54,698 nt of DNA from Thiobacillus sp. (GTDB taxonomy: Bacteria; Pseudomonadota; Gammaproteobacteria; Burkholderiales; Thiobacillaceae): positions 1 through 54,698 of the forward strand of contig JAIBEI010000021.1 of the NCBI GenBank assembly GCA_019459055.1, read 5' to 3'. This document shows, piece after piece, positions 1 through 9,871 of the stretch. The translations under genes were made by a program, and so were the position numbers. Numbering within the stretch: position 1 is the first letter of the stretch; each line of letters opens with the position of its first letter. The notes under the pieces are model-generated. The model was not told where the DNA came from. It did not search any database and worked only from the letters and a program-made list of their open reading frames with translations.

Positions 1-1920
1 TTCGACAGTGCCGAATTTGACGGCGCCCAGGCCGTCGGTGTCGAGGATGGTGTCGTTGCCGTCGCCGGGGTTGATGAGGTAGGTGTCGTGGCCTTGGCCG
101 CCTTCAAGGTAGTCGTTGCCGCCGTTGCCGGTTAGGGTGTCGGCGCCGGTCATGCCGTAGAGGTGGTCAGACAAGGTATCGCCCATCAGGCTATCCGCAT
201 TCCGCGACCCAAACACAATCTGGTGATTGGTCGTGGTGGAAAGGTCGAGGTTGTCAATGACAAGTTTAAGAGGCTGGCCGCCCACGGTAGTGGCGAGGTC
301 GATAAAGTCCCAATCTCCGCTGATCTTCCAGGAATCCCATTTTTCACTATAGAGTTTGTTGTCGCGATCGAAAATACCCAGCAGGTCGTCGTCCGCGTCT
401 TCCGCGCCCATGTCGTATTTCATCTTCCAGCTCAACATGTCGGCGCGATCCTTGAGGTATTGGCCGGTGAGCGCACCGCTTCCGGTGGCGGGGTCGTAAA
501 TATCGAGTTCGCCGTTGATGTTATGGCTGGCGTAGATACTCGTATCGCCCGTTACGGCAAAAGGTACAAGATTGGCGAGTGCGTAGCGGTACGCCAGGCC
601 ATCCGCGCTGTCAGCCTGGGCTTTAGCGGCGATGGTGGCGCCATCAAACTCAGTCAGGGCCTGGATCGTAAGCAGGCCTTCAGATTGCTGATAAAGCACG
701 GTCTGCTTGATGTCGACGATCAAACCATACAGCGATTCGCGGTCGTCCTGTGCGATCAATCCGTTCCCGGTGAACAGCCGACCCAGCGCGCCGACGATGG
801 CTTCGAGACTGAAGGCGGTGTCGTTGCTGGCGGCTTCGAAGAGGGGGTTGAGTTTGGCCAGCACGGCGGAAGGCACGCCGTTCTTGAGGCTGTCGTCGAG
901 ATGGATGAGCAGATCGTAAACCGCAAGGGAGTCGGTCATCTGACTCGCGCCGTGGCCAAAAGTATTGCCCAGCAGGGTGTCCTGCTCGATAAAAACCGAC
1001 TGGTGGAGGCCAGGCTGCACAAGACCCCAGGTCTGATCCATGGTGACGAACTCGGGCATGTCCTCGCCGTATGCGTTGATGATGCGGCTCGTATCGAAAC
1101 CGGAAGCGCCGCCTAGCAGAGCAAACAGATTGTCGATGTTGGTGAGCGCCATGCCGCCCAGGCCGGGCGTGCTGCCTGTTGGATAGCCGGCGCCGTTGAC
1201 GGTGAGCGCCGCTGCGCCGGCTGCGGGAAACAACCGGGTGAAGGTAGTAGCCAGGTGTCCACCCAAGCTGTGGCCGGTGACAGTGAGGCCCTTGGCGGCG
1301 ATATCCTCTGCCAGACCAAGTCCCGTGGCGCGCGCATCGCTGAATAGCGTTGTCGAACTGGCAAATTCGATGGTGTAGACAGCCAAGCCATCAAACACGA
1401 TATCGGTACGAGCCGTGAAAGCGTCGATTGCCGACTGCGCCAATGCGCGTATCGCCGGGTCGGCGGAGGAGAGTTTCAGCGTGGCATCGGCATACGCTGC
1501 CGATTCGGCCGTCAGGTAGGTCAGTTTTGCTGCATCGTAGGCGGCTCCCGAAGCCGCGTTGATGCGCTGCCATTCGTTGTACATGTCGACGATCTGCTTG
1601 GTCGCCAGACCGTCGCCGACGATATCGCCGATGTCGGACGAAAGAAGATCGTCGTAGTTCAGGCCTTCCGTACCGCGGAAAGCCAGCACGTAACCGCCGC
1701 CGGGATCAGTACTTTTAAACAGCGTGGAGGAGTAACCGCTATCTGTGTTGGGCTGGTGGGTGATGACATCCCAGTTATGTAGCAACGTGTCAGCTTGTAT
1801 GGTGGAGAAGTCCTTATCTTCCAAAGCTTCATCATAATTTTCTGCAGGAACAGTGAAATTCGCGTAGCTTGCTTCTGCCAGTTGCGCCAATTCGAAGAAG
1901 TCTTTTGTGCTTAACATCAT
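1..1920 (-). CDS. RTX-type secreted lipase (class 3 lipase), C-terminus off the window
   Basis: Partial gene of 640 codons, open to the left edge. It starts at the ATG at 1920 (a second ATG follows at 1917) and overlaps the stop of the upstream gene as ATGA. The first 300 or so residues form an alpha/beta hydrolase of the class 3 lipase type, with the nucleophile-elbow motif GHSLGG (serine near residue 218) and an upstream FRGTEG motif typical of that family. The last visible 60 residues carry glycine/aspartate-rich nonapeptides (GNGGNDYLEGGQGHD) that bind calcium in RTX proteins. There is no N-terminal signal peptide, as expected for type I secretion by an uncleaved C-terminal signal, which would lie outside the window. 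The secretion route is inferred; the lipase and RTX motifs are seen directly. The substrate cannot be told. Confidence 0.88.
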   Translation of the reverse strand, partial: MMLSTKDFFELAQLAEASYANFTVPAENYDEALEDKDFSTIQADTLLHNWDVITHQPNTDSGYSSTLFKSTDPGGGYVLAFRGTEGLNYDDLLSSDIGDIVGDGLATKQIVDMYNEWQRINAASGAAYDAAKLTYLTAESAAYADATLKLSSADPAIRALAQSAIDAFTARTDIVFDGLAVYTIEFASSTTLFSDARATGLGLAEDIAAKGLTVTGHSLGGHLATTFTRLFPAAGAAALTVNGAGYPTGSTPGLGGMALTNIDNLFALLGGASGFDTSRIINAYGEDMPEFVTMDQTWGLVQPGLHQSVFIEQDTLLGNTFGHGASQMTDSLAVYDLLIHLDDSLKNGVPSAVLAKLNPLFEAASNDTAFSLEAIVGALGRLFTGNGLIAQDDRESLYGLIVDIKQTVLYQQSEGLLTIQALTEFDGATIAAKAQADSADGLAYRYALANLVPFAVTGDTSIYASHNINGELDIYDPATGSGALTGQYLKDRADMLSWKMKYDMGAEDADDDLLGIFDRDNKLYSEKWDSWKISGDWDFIDLATTVGGQPLKLVIDNLDLSTTTNHQIVFGSRNADSLMGDTLSDHLYGMTGADTLTGNGGNDYLEGGQGHDTYLINPGDGNDTILDTDGLGAVKFGTVE

Positions 1921-2516
1921 TCGGTCTCCATCATCCTGAGCTGTTCAAAAACGCTGCGTTGCGAAGAGTACGTTCTTGCTTGCTGCTCTCCCGAGTAGCA
2001 AGAATCCTTGACCAACCACGTCTTCCATACTGCTCCAGCCGCCCTTGGGCCAGTTAAGAAATCAACTCGTCGAGTAAGAGCTTCTTGTGTCACGAGATCG
2101 ATAATTGAGCTTTCCTTCCGCTGAATCAGAAAGCCTCCAATATTTTTCTCCCGTATATCAAGCTTCCCAAACCTGTCGTTAAATTTGTCGGCTGAACCGC
2201 TTTTCATCTTGATGCTTCCCCATTGGGGATTTGGGTAGGGCTTCAGCGTCTCCATCACCCCCGGATTCGCCTTAACCCACTGCTCCGGCGTCTTGTAAAC
2301 CCAGAACCCCGCCTCGGTCGCACAGTAGTACTTGTGCATGGCCAGCGTGGGAATCAAATCCCAGAACACCAGGTTGTACATGGCGAAGGCGGCTACGCCG
2401 CCCCACACCCAGCCCCGTCGTCCGCGCTTCTTCGCCCAGCGCGCGGATAGCCACACCACCAGCGCGCTGATGGCGAGATAAACGCCAAGCGCAAGCAAGA
2501 CCATCAGCCCAAACAT
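1917..2516 (-). CDS. small membrane protein coupled to the RTX lipase
   Basis: About 199 residues, family not recognised. The ATG at 2516 is preferred over the upstream in-frame ATG at 2594 because a good ribosome binding site (GGAAGGGAG) lies about 5 bases upstream and the protein then starts with a hydrophobic helix (MFGLMVLLALGVYLAISALV). A short basic loop and a second hydrophobic stretch around residues 40-60 follow, then a soluble domain of about 130 residues. The stop overlaps the lipase start as ATGA, so the two are almost certainly co-translated. A chaperone, anchor or protective partner of the lipase is possible but is only inferred from position. Confidence 0.7.
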   Translation of the reverse strand: MFGLMVLLALGVYLAISALVVWLSARWAKKRGRRGWVWGGVAAFAMYNLVFWDLIPTLAMHKYYCATEAGFWVYKTPEQWVKANPGVMETLKPYPNPQWGSIKMKSGSADKFNDRFGKLDIREKNIGGFLIQRKESSIIDLVTQEALTRRVDFLTGPRAAGAVWKTWLVKDSCYSGEQQARTYSSQRSVFEQLRMMETE

Positions 2517-2816
2517 TGCGCCGCTCCCTTCCAGACTGCCCCATTCGCTGAAACCCCATCCAGCCGATTTTCCCCGGCGTTCCCGGTACGGCACGCACGC
2601 GGTTCGGTTCGATATAACGCTGGCAGGACAGCAGGCGATCTTCCGTTCATGACTTTCTCCCCATCAAGAAAGATCGGTGCGGCGGCTGCGTGCTTGGCAC
2701 GCATGCGGCAATGGCATGGTTCGGCATGTGAACTCCCCTGTGCTGTGTGTTTTCTTGCCCCGGGCATTGCACCCGATCCGTTTATCGGAATATGTCGTGC
2801 CGGCTTCGCCCTGTCT
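2517..2816. other. 300-base stretch with no supported gene
   Basis: This lies between the small membrane protein and the RTX remnant. Short open frames exist on both strands but none has a convincing start, ribosome binding site or recognisable protein. It presumably contains the minus-strand promoter of the membrane protein/lipase pair, but no clear -10/-35 could be picked. Confidence 0.4.
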
Positions 2817-2834
2817 CTACGACTTTAGTCGTAG
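2817..2834. repeat. perfect 8-bp palindrome with TT centre
   Basis: CTACGACT-TT-AGTCGTAG is perfectly self-complementary and overlaps the stop codon of the RTX remnant. It could be the terminator stem of the former RTX gene or a REP-like repeat. There is no T-tract on either side. Confidence 0.5.
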
Positions 2835-3246
2835 GCGAACGCAAGCAAATGATTCGTATGGATATTATCTTTGTTGCGCTCGCAATTCCGCGCGAACGCA
2901 TCGCCTGCGATGGCGTTATTGCTGCCATTGCCCCGGATTTCGTCATCATCGGCCCCGCCATCGATGAGCCGCCGCCGTTGCCCGCGTAAATAATGTCAGA
3001 GGAATCGGGACTGGTTTTGACGGCTTCGGGGTAGGTGGACCACGCTTCTTGCCAGTTCATTTTGTACAGGTCGCCGGTCTGCCCATTCTCCGGGGTCATG
3101 GGGACGATTTCTCTCACTACGTCCCAGGTGTTGTTCCCCTCGTAAATAGTCACATGACCGTCGCCGATGATGTTGTCGTCTCCGGCGCCGGCGATGATCA
3201 GGTCACGCCCGCCCCCGCCCAGCAGGGGGTCGTGCCCTGGCTGTCG
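2825..3246 (-). pseudogene. frameshifted C-terminal remnant of an RTX calcium-binding protein
   Basis: Read on the minus strand, the first part gives RTX-type sequence (GHDPLLGGGGRDLIIAGAGD, then DNIIGDG) and continues to DIIYAGNGG near 2978. There the RTX register is lost in that frame and resumes in another (LIDGGADDDEIRGNG, then SNNAIAGDA), ending at a TAA at 2827-2825. One missing base in the GGCGGCGG run near 2975 explains the shift. No promoter or 5' part of the gene is visible above 3246. It is probably the tail of a relative of the lipase at the left edge, left by duplication or rearrangement. A sequencing error at the GC run could explain the frameshift but not the missing N-terminus. 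Confidence 0.65.
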
Positions 3247-3413
3247 TGAGGTTCGTCTATACAATTTGAGTTGTAGATGCGAATAACCAACTGATTTATC
3301 TATCAATTTAATTTCAGCACATTGAATGGCGCCCTAAATGGAGCCCTGTCTATTCCGATTTGGCATCACGCTCCGCCAAGCTTTCGCTCTGTAAGCTTTG
3401 GAACCATGACTGC

Positions 3414-3443
3414 ACGCGCCCGCAATCCATAGCGCGTTACAAT
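3414..3443 (+). promoter_or_regulatory. possible mgtE promoter
   Basis: A TACAAT hexamer at 3438-3443, just after GCGT, sits 25 bases before the mgtE start and would make a plausible -10 box. No good -35 hexamer is found 16-18 bases upstream, so the call rests on the -10 alone. No Mg-sensing leader could be recognised in the short 5' region. Confidence 0.3.
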
Positions 3444-3468
3444 CGCGGGGCTTTTTGCCCAAACTCCC

Positions 3469-4907
3469 ATGACCGAAAACCTCGAAAATCAGTCGCAGGA
3501 CAATCTCGAAACCAGCCTGGCGCAGGTGCAGACCCTGCTCGCCAAGATGCGGCTGGTGGAGGAGCTCGTCCAGCGGCAGGGCGGGCCGCGCCAGGATCTG
3601 GTCGAGAACCTGGTGCACAAGCAGAACCTGGCGGAGTTGCAGCGCAAGCTGGAAGAGCTGCACCCGGCCGACGTGGCCTACATCCTGGAAGCGCTGCCGC
3701 TGGACGAGCGGAGGCTGGTGTGGGGACAGGTCAAGGCAGACCGCGACGGCGAGATTCTGCTGGAGGTTTCCGACTCGGTTCGCGAATCGCTGATCGAGAT
3801 GATGGACAAGGCGGAGCTGCTGGCCGCCGCCGAATCGCTGGATACCGACGAGATCGCCGACATTGCGGCCGACCTGCCGCATGACGTGATCCAGGAGCTG
3901 CTCACAAGCCTCGACGCGCAGAAACGCGCGCACCTGCAATCCGCGCTGGCCTATCCCGAGGACACCGTCGGCGCGCTGATGGATTTCGAGATGGTCACGA
4001 TCCGCGTCGATGTCACGCTGGAAGTCGCGCTGCGCTACCTGCGTCGGCTGGGCGAACTGCCCGACCAGCTGGACAAGTTGTTCGTGGTGGACCGCGAGGA
4101 CGCGATCATCGGCGTGCTGCCGTTAAAACGCCTGCTGACGACCGACCCCGAGGCCTCGGTGGCGGCGGTGATGGTCGAGGATTTCATCAAGTTCCACCCC
4201 GAGGACGAGGCGCAGGAAGCGGCGCAGGCGTTCGAGCGCTACGACCTGGTGATGGCGCCGGTGGTGGATGCGCAGGGGCGGCTGATCGGGCGGCTCACCG
4301 TCGACGCGGTGCTGGACTACATCCGCGAATCGGCCGACGCCGACATGCTGTCGATGGCCGGCCTGAAGGAAGAGGAAGACCTGTTCTCCACCGTCTGGCG
4401 TTCGGCGAAGAACCGCTGGATGTGGCTGTCGATCAATCTTGCCACCGCCTTCATCGCCTCGCGCGTGATCGGCGCATTCGAGGGCAGCATCGAAAAGCTT
4501 GCCGCGCTGGCTGCGCTGATGCCGATCATCGCCGGGATCGGCGGCAACACCGGCAACCAGACCATCGCGCTGATCGTGCGCGGCTTGGCGCTCGGCCAGA
4601 TCACGCAGGCCAACGCGCGCCGCCTGGTGGTGAAGGAGCTCGGTGTCGCCCTCTTCAATGGCCTGTTGTGGGGCTCGGTGGTCGGCGTGTTCGCCTGGCT
4701 GCTGTACGACAATCTGGCGCTGGGCGGGGTGATGGCGCTGGCGATGCTGCTCAACCTGATCGTCGCGGCGCTGGCCGGAATTTTCATTCCGATGACGCTG
4801 GAACGGATGAAGCGCGACCCCGCCGTCGGCTCGTCGGTTCTGCTGACCTTCACCACCGACAGCATGGGCTTCTTCATCTTCCTCGGGCTCGCCACCCTGC
4901 TGCTGCT

Positions 4908-4911
<4 letters not shown>
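3469..4911 (+). CDS. mgtE: magnesium transporter MgtE
   Basis: 480 residues, the usual length. MgtE is an inner-membrane Mg2+ channel gated by its own cytosolic Mg2+-binding domains. The order seen is a helical N domain (about residues 30-150, including the family motif LHPADVAYILEALP), a CBS pair (about 150-280, with LFVVDREDAIIGVLP and MAPVVDAQGRLIGRL), a plug helix, and five hydrophobic segments from about residue 310. These include the conserved MPIIAGIGGNTGNQ pore region and the C-terminal TFTTDSMGFFIFLGLA. The stop overlaps the GTG start of msbA by three bases, so the two genes are co-transcribed although functionally unrelated. Confidence 0.96.
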
Positions 4912-6650
<1,739 letters not shown>

Positions 6651-6659
6651 ACACGTGAT

Positions 6660-6892
6660 CCTAAAAACCCCAGTCGACCGCTTTTAACCTCATGGAGCCC
6701 ACATGAATACCGGGTTTGTTGCCTTCGATAACACTTACCATTTAGGTGAGTCCGCTACGCACCCGCTAGCACGCCTGGCCGCGCGTCTGCCTTTGTCGCT
6801 CGTTGTTGCAGGCCCCGGCCTGCCGCCTCCTTGCTTCGCGGCAGCCACACGCCCAGACGCACCATCGGGTGCGTCCAACCGGGGTTTCTAGG
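6660..6892. repeat. TIR-bounded short-ORF element, copy 1
   Basis: A 233 bp unit starting CCTAAAAACCCCAGTCGACC and ending in the inverted form (GGTTGGACGC... when read from the other end: CCTAGAAACCCCGGTTGGAC). The interior matches copy 2 at 50607-50897 in the same orientation, for example GGTGAGTCCGCTAC, GCACGCCTG, CTGCCTTTG, GGCCCCGGCC and CTTCGCGGCAG. On the minus strand a TTG-started frame (6878 to 6735, 47 codons) gives LDAPDGASGRVAAAKQ... ending VADSPKW. On the plus strand an ATG frame (6703-6891) with GGAG five bases upstream gives ...GESATHPLARLAARLPL.... Both frames have homologues in copy 2. No transposase is encoded, so the element looks like a non-autonomous mobile repeat. It fills the msbA-ttcA gap and ends at the ttcA ATG. 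Confidence 0.75.
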
Positions 6893-7636
6893 ATGACGAC
6901 AGGCTGGGTGAAGCCGGCACGCTCGCTGGTCACCGCCGCCGGCCGCGCCATCGGCGACTACCGCATGATCCGCGACGGCGACCGCATCCTGCTGGGCTTG
7001 TCGGGCGGCAAGGATTCGCTCTCCTTGCTGCACACGCTGCACCATCTGCAACAGAAGGCGCCGGTGAAATTCGAGCTGCTGGCGTGCACCGTCGACCCGC
7101 AGTCCGACCAGTACGACCCGTCTCCGCTCACGCCCTACCTGGCCGAACTCGGCGTGCCCTATTTTCTCGAGTCGCAGCCGATCATGGTCGAGGCGCAGAA
7201 GACGCTGACCAAGGACTCCGATTCCTACTGCGCCTACTGCTCGCGCATGCGGCGCGGCATCCTCTACCGCGTCGCACGCGAACAGAACTGCAACGTCGTC
7301 GCCATGGCCCACCATCTGGACGACCTCGCCGAGACGCTGATGATGTCGATGCTGTTCGGCGGCAAGCTGCGCACCATGTCGCCGCACTACCTCAACGACG
7401 CCGGCGACCTGCGCATCATCCGGCCGTTCGCCTACGCGCGCGAACGCCAGACCCGCGCCTTCGCCGCAGATTCCGGCCTGCCGGTGATTTTCGAGAACTG
7501 CCCGGCGTGTTTTGCCAAGCCGCAGCAGCGCTACGCGATGAAGCAGATGCTGGCCGAGCAGGAAAAAACCCACCCGCGCATTTTCAATAGCCTGCTGACG
7601 GCAATGCGTCCGCTGATGGGCGAGCCGCCCCCCTGA
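6893..7636 (+). CDS. ttcA: TtcA-like tRNA 2-thiocytidine synthetase
   Basis: 247 residues. TtcA uses ATP and an iron-sulfur cluster to thiolate cytidine 32 of some tRNAs. A PP-loop ATPase motif SGGKDS lies at about residues 37-42, a CAYC pair at about 113-116, AHHLDD near 140, and NCPAC near 204 supplies the third cluster cysteine. The order FGGKL...RPFAYARE...QPQ-like matches TtcA. It is shorter than the E. coli enzyme (about 311), lacking C-terminal and N-terminal extensions, so a TtcA-family paralogue is possible. The ATG at 6893 touches the end of the repeat at 6660-6892, which would also supply the bases for ribosome binding. A GTG at 6908 is an alternative start that still keeps all motifs. 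Confidence 0.82.
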   Translation: MTTGWVKPARSLVTAAGRAIGDYRMIRDGDRILLGLSGGKDSLSLLHTLHHLQQKAPVKFELLACTVDPQSDQYDPSPLTPYLAELGVPYFLESQPIMVEAQKTLTKDSDSYCAYCSRMRRGILYRVAREQNCNVVAMAHHLDDLAETLMMSMLFGGKLRTMSPHYLNDAGDLRIIRPFAYARERQTRAFAADSGLPVIFENCPACFAKPQQRYAMKQMLAEQEKTHPRIFNSLLTAMRPLMGEPPP

Positions 7637-7711
7637 TTATGGCGGGCCGCCGTTTGCCCGTAAAATCAAGCCTTTGTTTTAATTGATATTTCAACACTGA
7701 GACTAAGGTTT

Positions 7712-8827
7712 ATGACGGCTTCCTTCATCCCCCCCCAGCGCATCCTCATGGGCCCCGGCCCGTCCGACGTGCCGCAGCGCATTCTCGACGCCATGGCGCG
7801 TCCGACCATCGGCCACCTCGATCCCGCTTTCGTCGAGCTGATGGAGCAGATCAAGTCGATGTTGCGCATGGCCTTCCAGACCGAGAACGCGCTGACCTTC
7901 CCGGTCTCGGCGCCCGGCTCGGCGGGGATGGAGATGTGCTTCGTCAACCTGGTGGAGCCGGGCGACAAGGTGATCGTCTGCCGCAACGGCGTGTTCGGCG
8001 GACGCATGCTGGAAAACGTCAAGCGCACCCGCGGCGTGCCGGTGATCGTCGACGACGCCTGGGGCGCGCCGGTCGACCCGCAGAAAGTGCGCGACGCCTT
8101 CAAGGCCAATCCCGACGCGAAGCTTCTCGCCTTCGTGCACGCCGAGACCTCGACCGGCGCGCAGTCGGATGGCGAGGCACTCGCAAAAATCGCCCAGGAA
8201 GCAGGCGCCTTGACCATCATGGACTGCGTCACCAGCCTCGGCGGCACGCCGCTCTACATGGACAAGTGGGGCATCGACGCGGCGTATTCCGGCAGCCAGA
8301 AATGCCTGTCGTGCACCCCAGGCCTGTCGCCGGTGTCGTTCTCCGAGCGTGCCATCGAGCGCATCAAGGCACGCACGACCGTGGTGCAGAGCTGGTTTCT
8401 CGACCTCACCCTGGTGCTCGGCTACTGGCAGTCCGCCGGCAAGCGCACCTACCACCACACCGCGCCGATCAACCCGATGTACGGCCTGCACGAAGCGCTG
8501 GTGATCCTGGAAGAGGAAGGCCTGGAAAACGCGTGGACGCGCCACCGCGCAATGCACGAAAAACTCAAGACCGGGCTCGAAGGCATGGGCCTGCGCTATG
8601 TGGTGGAGGAATCGGCGCGCCTGCCGCAACTCAACTCGATCTACGTCCCGGAAGGCGTCGACGAGGCCGCGGTGCGCGCCCGTCTGCTGACCGAATTCAA
8701 TCTGGAAATTGGCGCCGGACTCGGGGATATGGCCGGCAAGATCTGGCGGATCGGCCTGATGGGCTATTCTGCAAAGCAGGAAAACGTCGACTACTGCCTG
8801 AAGGCATTGAAAGCCTGCTTGTACTGA
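7712..8827 (+). CDS. class V aminotransferase (alanine/serine-glyoxylate type)
   Basis: 371 residues, PLP-dependent fold type I. It opens with the family signature RILMGPGPSDVPQRIL. The cofactor lysine is in SGSQKCLS (Lys197), the PLP-phosphate region has SAPGSAGME, and the aspartate is in TIMDCVTSLGG. The closest functional class is alanine-glyoxylate or serine-glyoxylate/pyruvate transaminase, which moves an amino group between alanine or serine and glyoxylate. Sequence alone does not settle the substrate. A run of eight C lies at codons 6-9 (IPPQ) near the N-terminus. The small gene at 8855 follows after 27 bases and is probably in the same transcript. Confidence 0.88.
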   Translation: MTASFIPPQRILMGPGPSDVPQRILDAMARPTIGHLDPAFVELMEQIKSMLRMAFQTENALTFPVSAPGSAGMEMCFVNLVEPGDKVIVCRNGVFGGRMLENVKRTRGVPVIVDDAWGAPVDPQKVRDAFKANPDAKLLAFVHAETSTGAQSDGEALAKIAQEAGALTIMDCVTSLGGTPLYMDKWGIDAAYSGSQKCLSCTPGLSPVSFSERAIERIKARTTVVQSWFLDLTLVLGYWQSAGKRTYHHTAPINPMYGLHEALVILEEEGLENAWTRHRAMHEKLKTGLEGMGLRYVVEESARLPQLNSIYVPEGVDEAAVRARLLTEFNLEIGAGLGDMAGKIWRIGLMGYSAKQENVDYCLKALKACLY

Positions 8828-8854
8828 GCCTCAACCCCACTGGAAGATCGCGCC

Positions 8855-9169
8855 ATGAAAGCTTATTTGATCGATACCAACCAGAAAACCGTCAGCTTGA
8901 TCGACCTGATCGATAGCCTGACCGAGATTCGTCGATTGATTGGTTATGACTCGATCGACTCCGAAGAAATCGACGCCAGCGGCGACCGCCTGTTCTTCGA
9001 CGAAGGCTGCTTCCTGCGCGATCAGCCCGGCAAGGGCCGGTTCAAGCTCGACAACCTGCCGCCGGTCGCGGACAAGGCTGTGGTGGTGGGTTCAAGCGAC
9101 GACGGCGCGACACTCAAGGACGCCGCGGTTGAACTCGCGACCCTGCAGGGTCGCATCCACTGGCTGTAA
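8855..9169 (+). CDS. conserved hypothetical small protein
   Basis: 104 residues, acidic, without signal peptide or membrane segment, and not assigned to a family. The start at 8855 has GGAAGA about 8 bases upstream. The sequence begins MKAYLIDTNQKTVSLIDLID and contains DEGCFLRDQPGKGRFKLDN, which looks like a small compact beta-rich domain. It follows the aminotransferase gene closely and ends 67 bases before the convergent stop at 9237. Confidence 0.65.
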   Translation: MKAYLIDTNQKTVSLIDLIDSLTEIRRLIGYDSIDSEEIDASGDRLFFDEGCFLRDQPGKGRFKLDNLPPVADKAVVVGSSDDGATLKDAAVELATLQGRIHWL

Positions 9170-9236
9170 AGCCTTTACCGTCGCTCTCGTCACCGTGACG
9201 GCGACAACACGTGCGCCCGGATCATCGTGGCGCGCC

Positions 9237-9620
9237 CTAGCCGCCGAGACCACCGCCAAGATAGCCGATTTTTTCCAAGTCTTCTTTGGTACAGGCGTCG
9301 TTAAGACACAGGAACTTCGCCCCGTTGTCCTCAAGCGAGGCGAGGTTGATATCGGGTTCGACGAAACCCTCGGACTCCATGAAAATGAAGTGGTAGGGGT
9401 TGCCGACCTGCAATTCCAGTACGCCCTCGTTGCTCTCTCCATAGTCATGCCAGCGATCGCCCTTGCCGCCCGGAATTTCGGGGGCTGATTTGCCGCTGTT
9501 GTCGTCTTTCCAGGCGACGATAACGGGACTAGAGAGTACTTCGCCGGCTTTCTCCACGGCCGCGCGACGCGCCTGCGAAAAATCACTCACGTTGGTATCC
9601 GGTAATTCGATTCTTTCCAT
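9237..9620 (-). CDS. small conserved protein, possibly DUF5619/AF1514-like
   Basis: 127 residues starting MERIELPDTNVSDFSQARRA, with an AGGAGA ribosome binding site six bases before the ATG. The pattern of an N-terminal helix rich in Ala/Arg, then PVIVAWKDDNSGKSAPE, then a tryptophan/tyrosine segment (WHDYGES) and a beta strand ending YHFIFME resembles the small AF1514-type family. That assignment is from memory and tentative. The C-terminus has one CLNDAC cysteine pair and a glycine tail. It is monocistronic and lies 250 bases downstream of metF on the same strand, behind the structured stretch at 9730-9799. Confidence 0.6.
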   Translation of the reverse strand: MERIELPDTNVSDFSQARRAAVEKAGEVLSSPVIVAWKDDNSGKSAPEIPGGKGDRWHDYGESNEGVLELQVGNPYHFIFMESEGFVEPDINLASLEDNGAKFLCLNDACTKEDLEKIGYLGGGLGG

Positions 9621-9729
9621 GCTGGTCTCCTGAGGAATGCCCTTTATTTCGGACATTCTTATCATGGCTGATGGGTGGGGAAAGACACGTAGGACTTCGC
9701 CGATACGCAGGAAGGCGCCTGCTGAAAAG

Positions 9730-9799
9730 CGGGCTGACAGCGGATGCAGGTCGTCCCCGCGAGCCCCACGTCTGCGTGGCTGCCAGTTTGGCAGCCCGC
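9730..9799. promoter_or_regulatory. stretch with two mutually exclusive hairpins downstream of metF
   Basis: Outer arms GCGGGCTG (9730-9737) and CAGCCCGC (9792-9799) are complementary. The right arm can instead form the local hairpin GGCTGCCA-GTT-TGGCAGCC (9778-9796), and CCACG-TCTG-CGTGG lies between them. No T-tract follows in either direction. On the minus strand it lies 70-140 bases past the metF stop and before the small gene at 9620. It could therefore be a factor-dependent terminator/3' structure of metF or a leader of the small gene. No known riboswitch was recognised. Confidence 0.35.
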
Positions 9800-9871
9800 A
9801 AATCATCAGACCGGGGAACAGGTGGAAAGCGGTGGCGAGGCCCGAACCGTGGCGGCCCGGGTAAGCAGAGG

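Noticed and set aside
163-1116. 317-codon plus-strand frame at the left edge
   Set aside because: Antisense to the RTX lipase, which has clear lipase and calcium-binding motifs.
7729-7736. C8 run near the start of the aminotransferase gene as a phase-variation site
   Set aside because: It encodes Ile-Pro-Pro-Gln in the conserved N-terminus, and short C runs are frequent in this GC-rich sequence; too weak alone.
9180-9205. Palindromic GTCGC...GCGAC terminator between the convergent genes at 9169 and 9237
   Set aside because: The core CGTCAC-C-GTGACG leaves a one-base loop and there is no T-tract; it is too weak to call.
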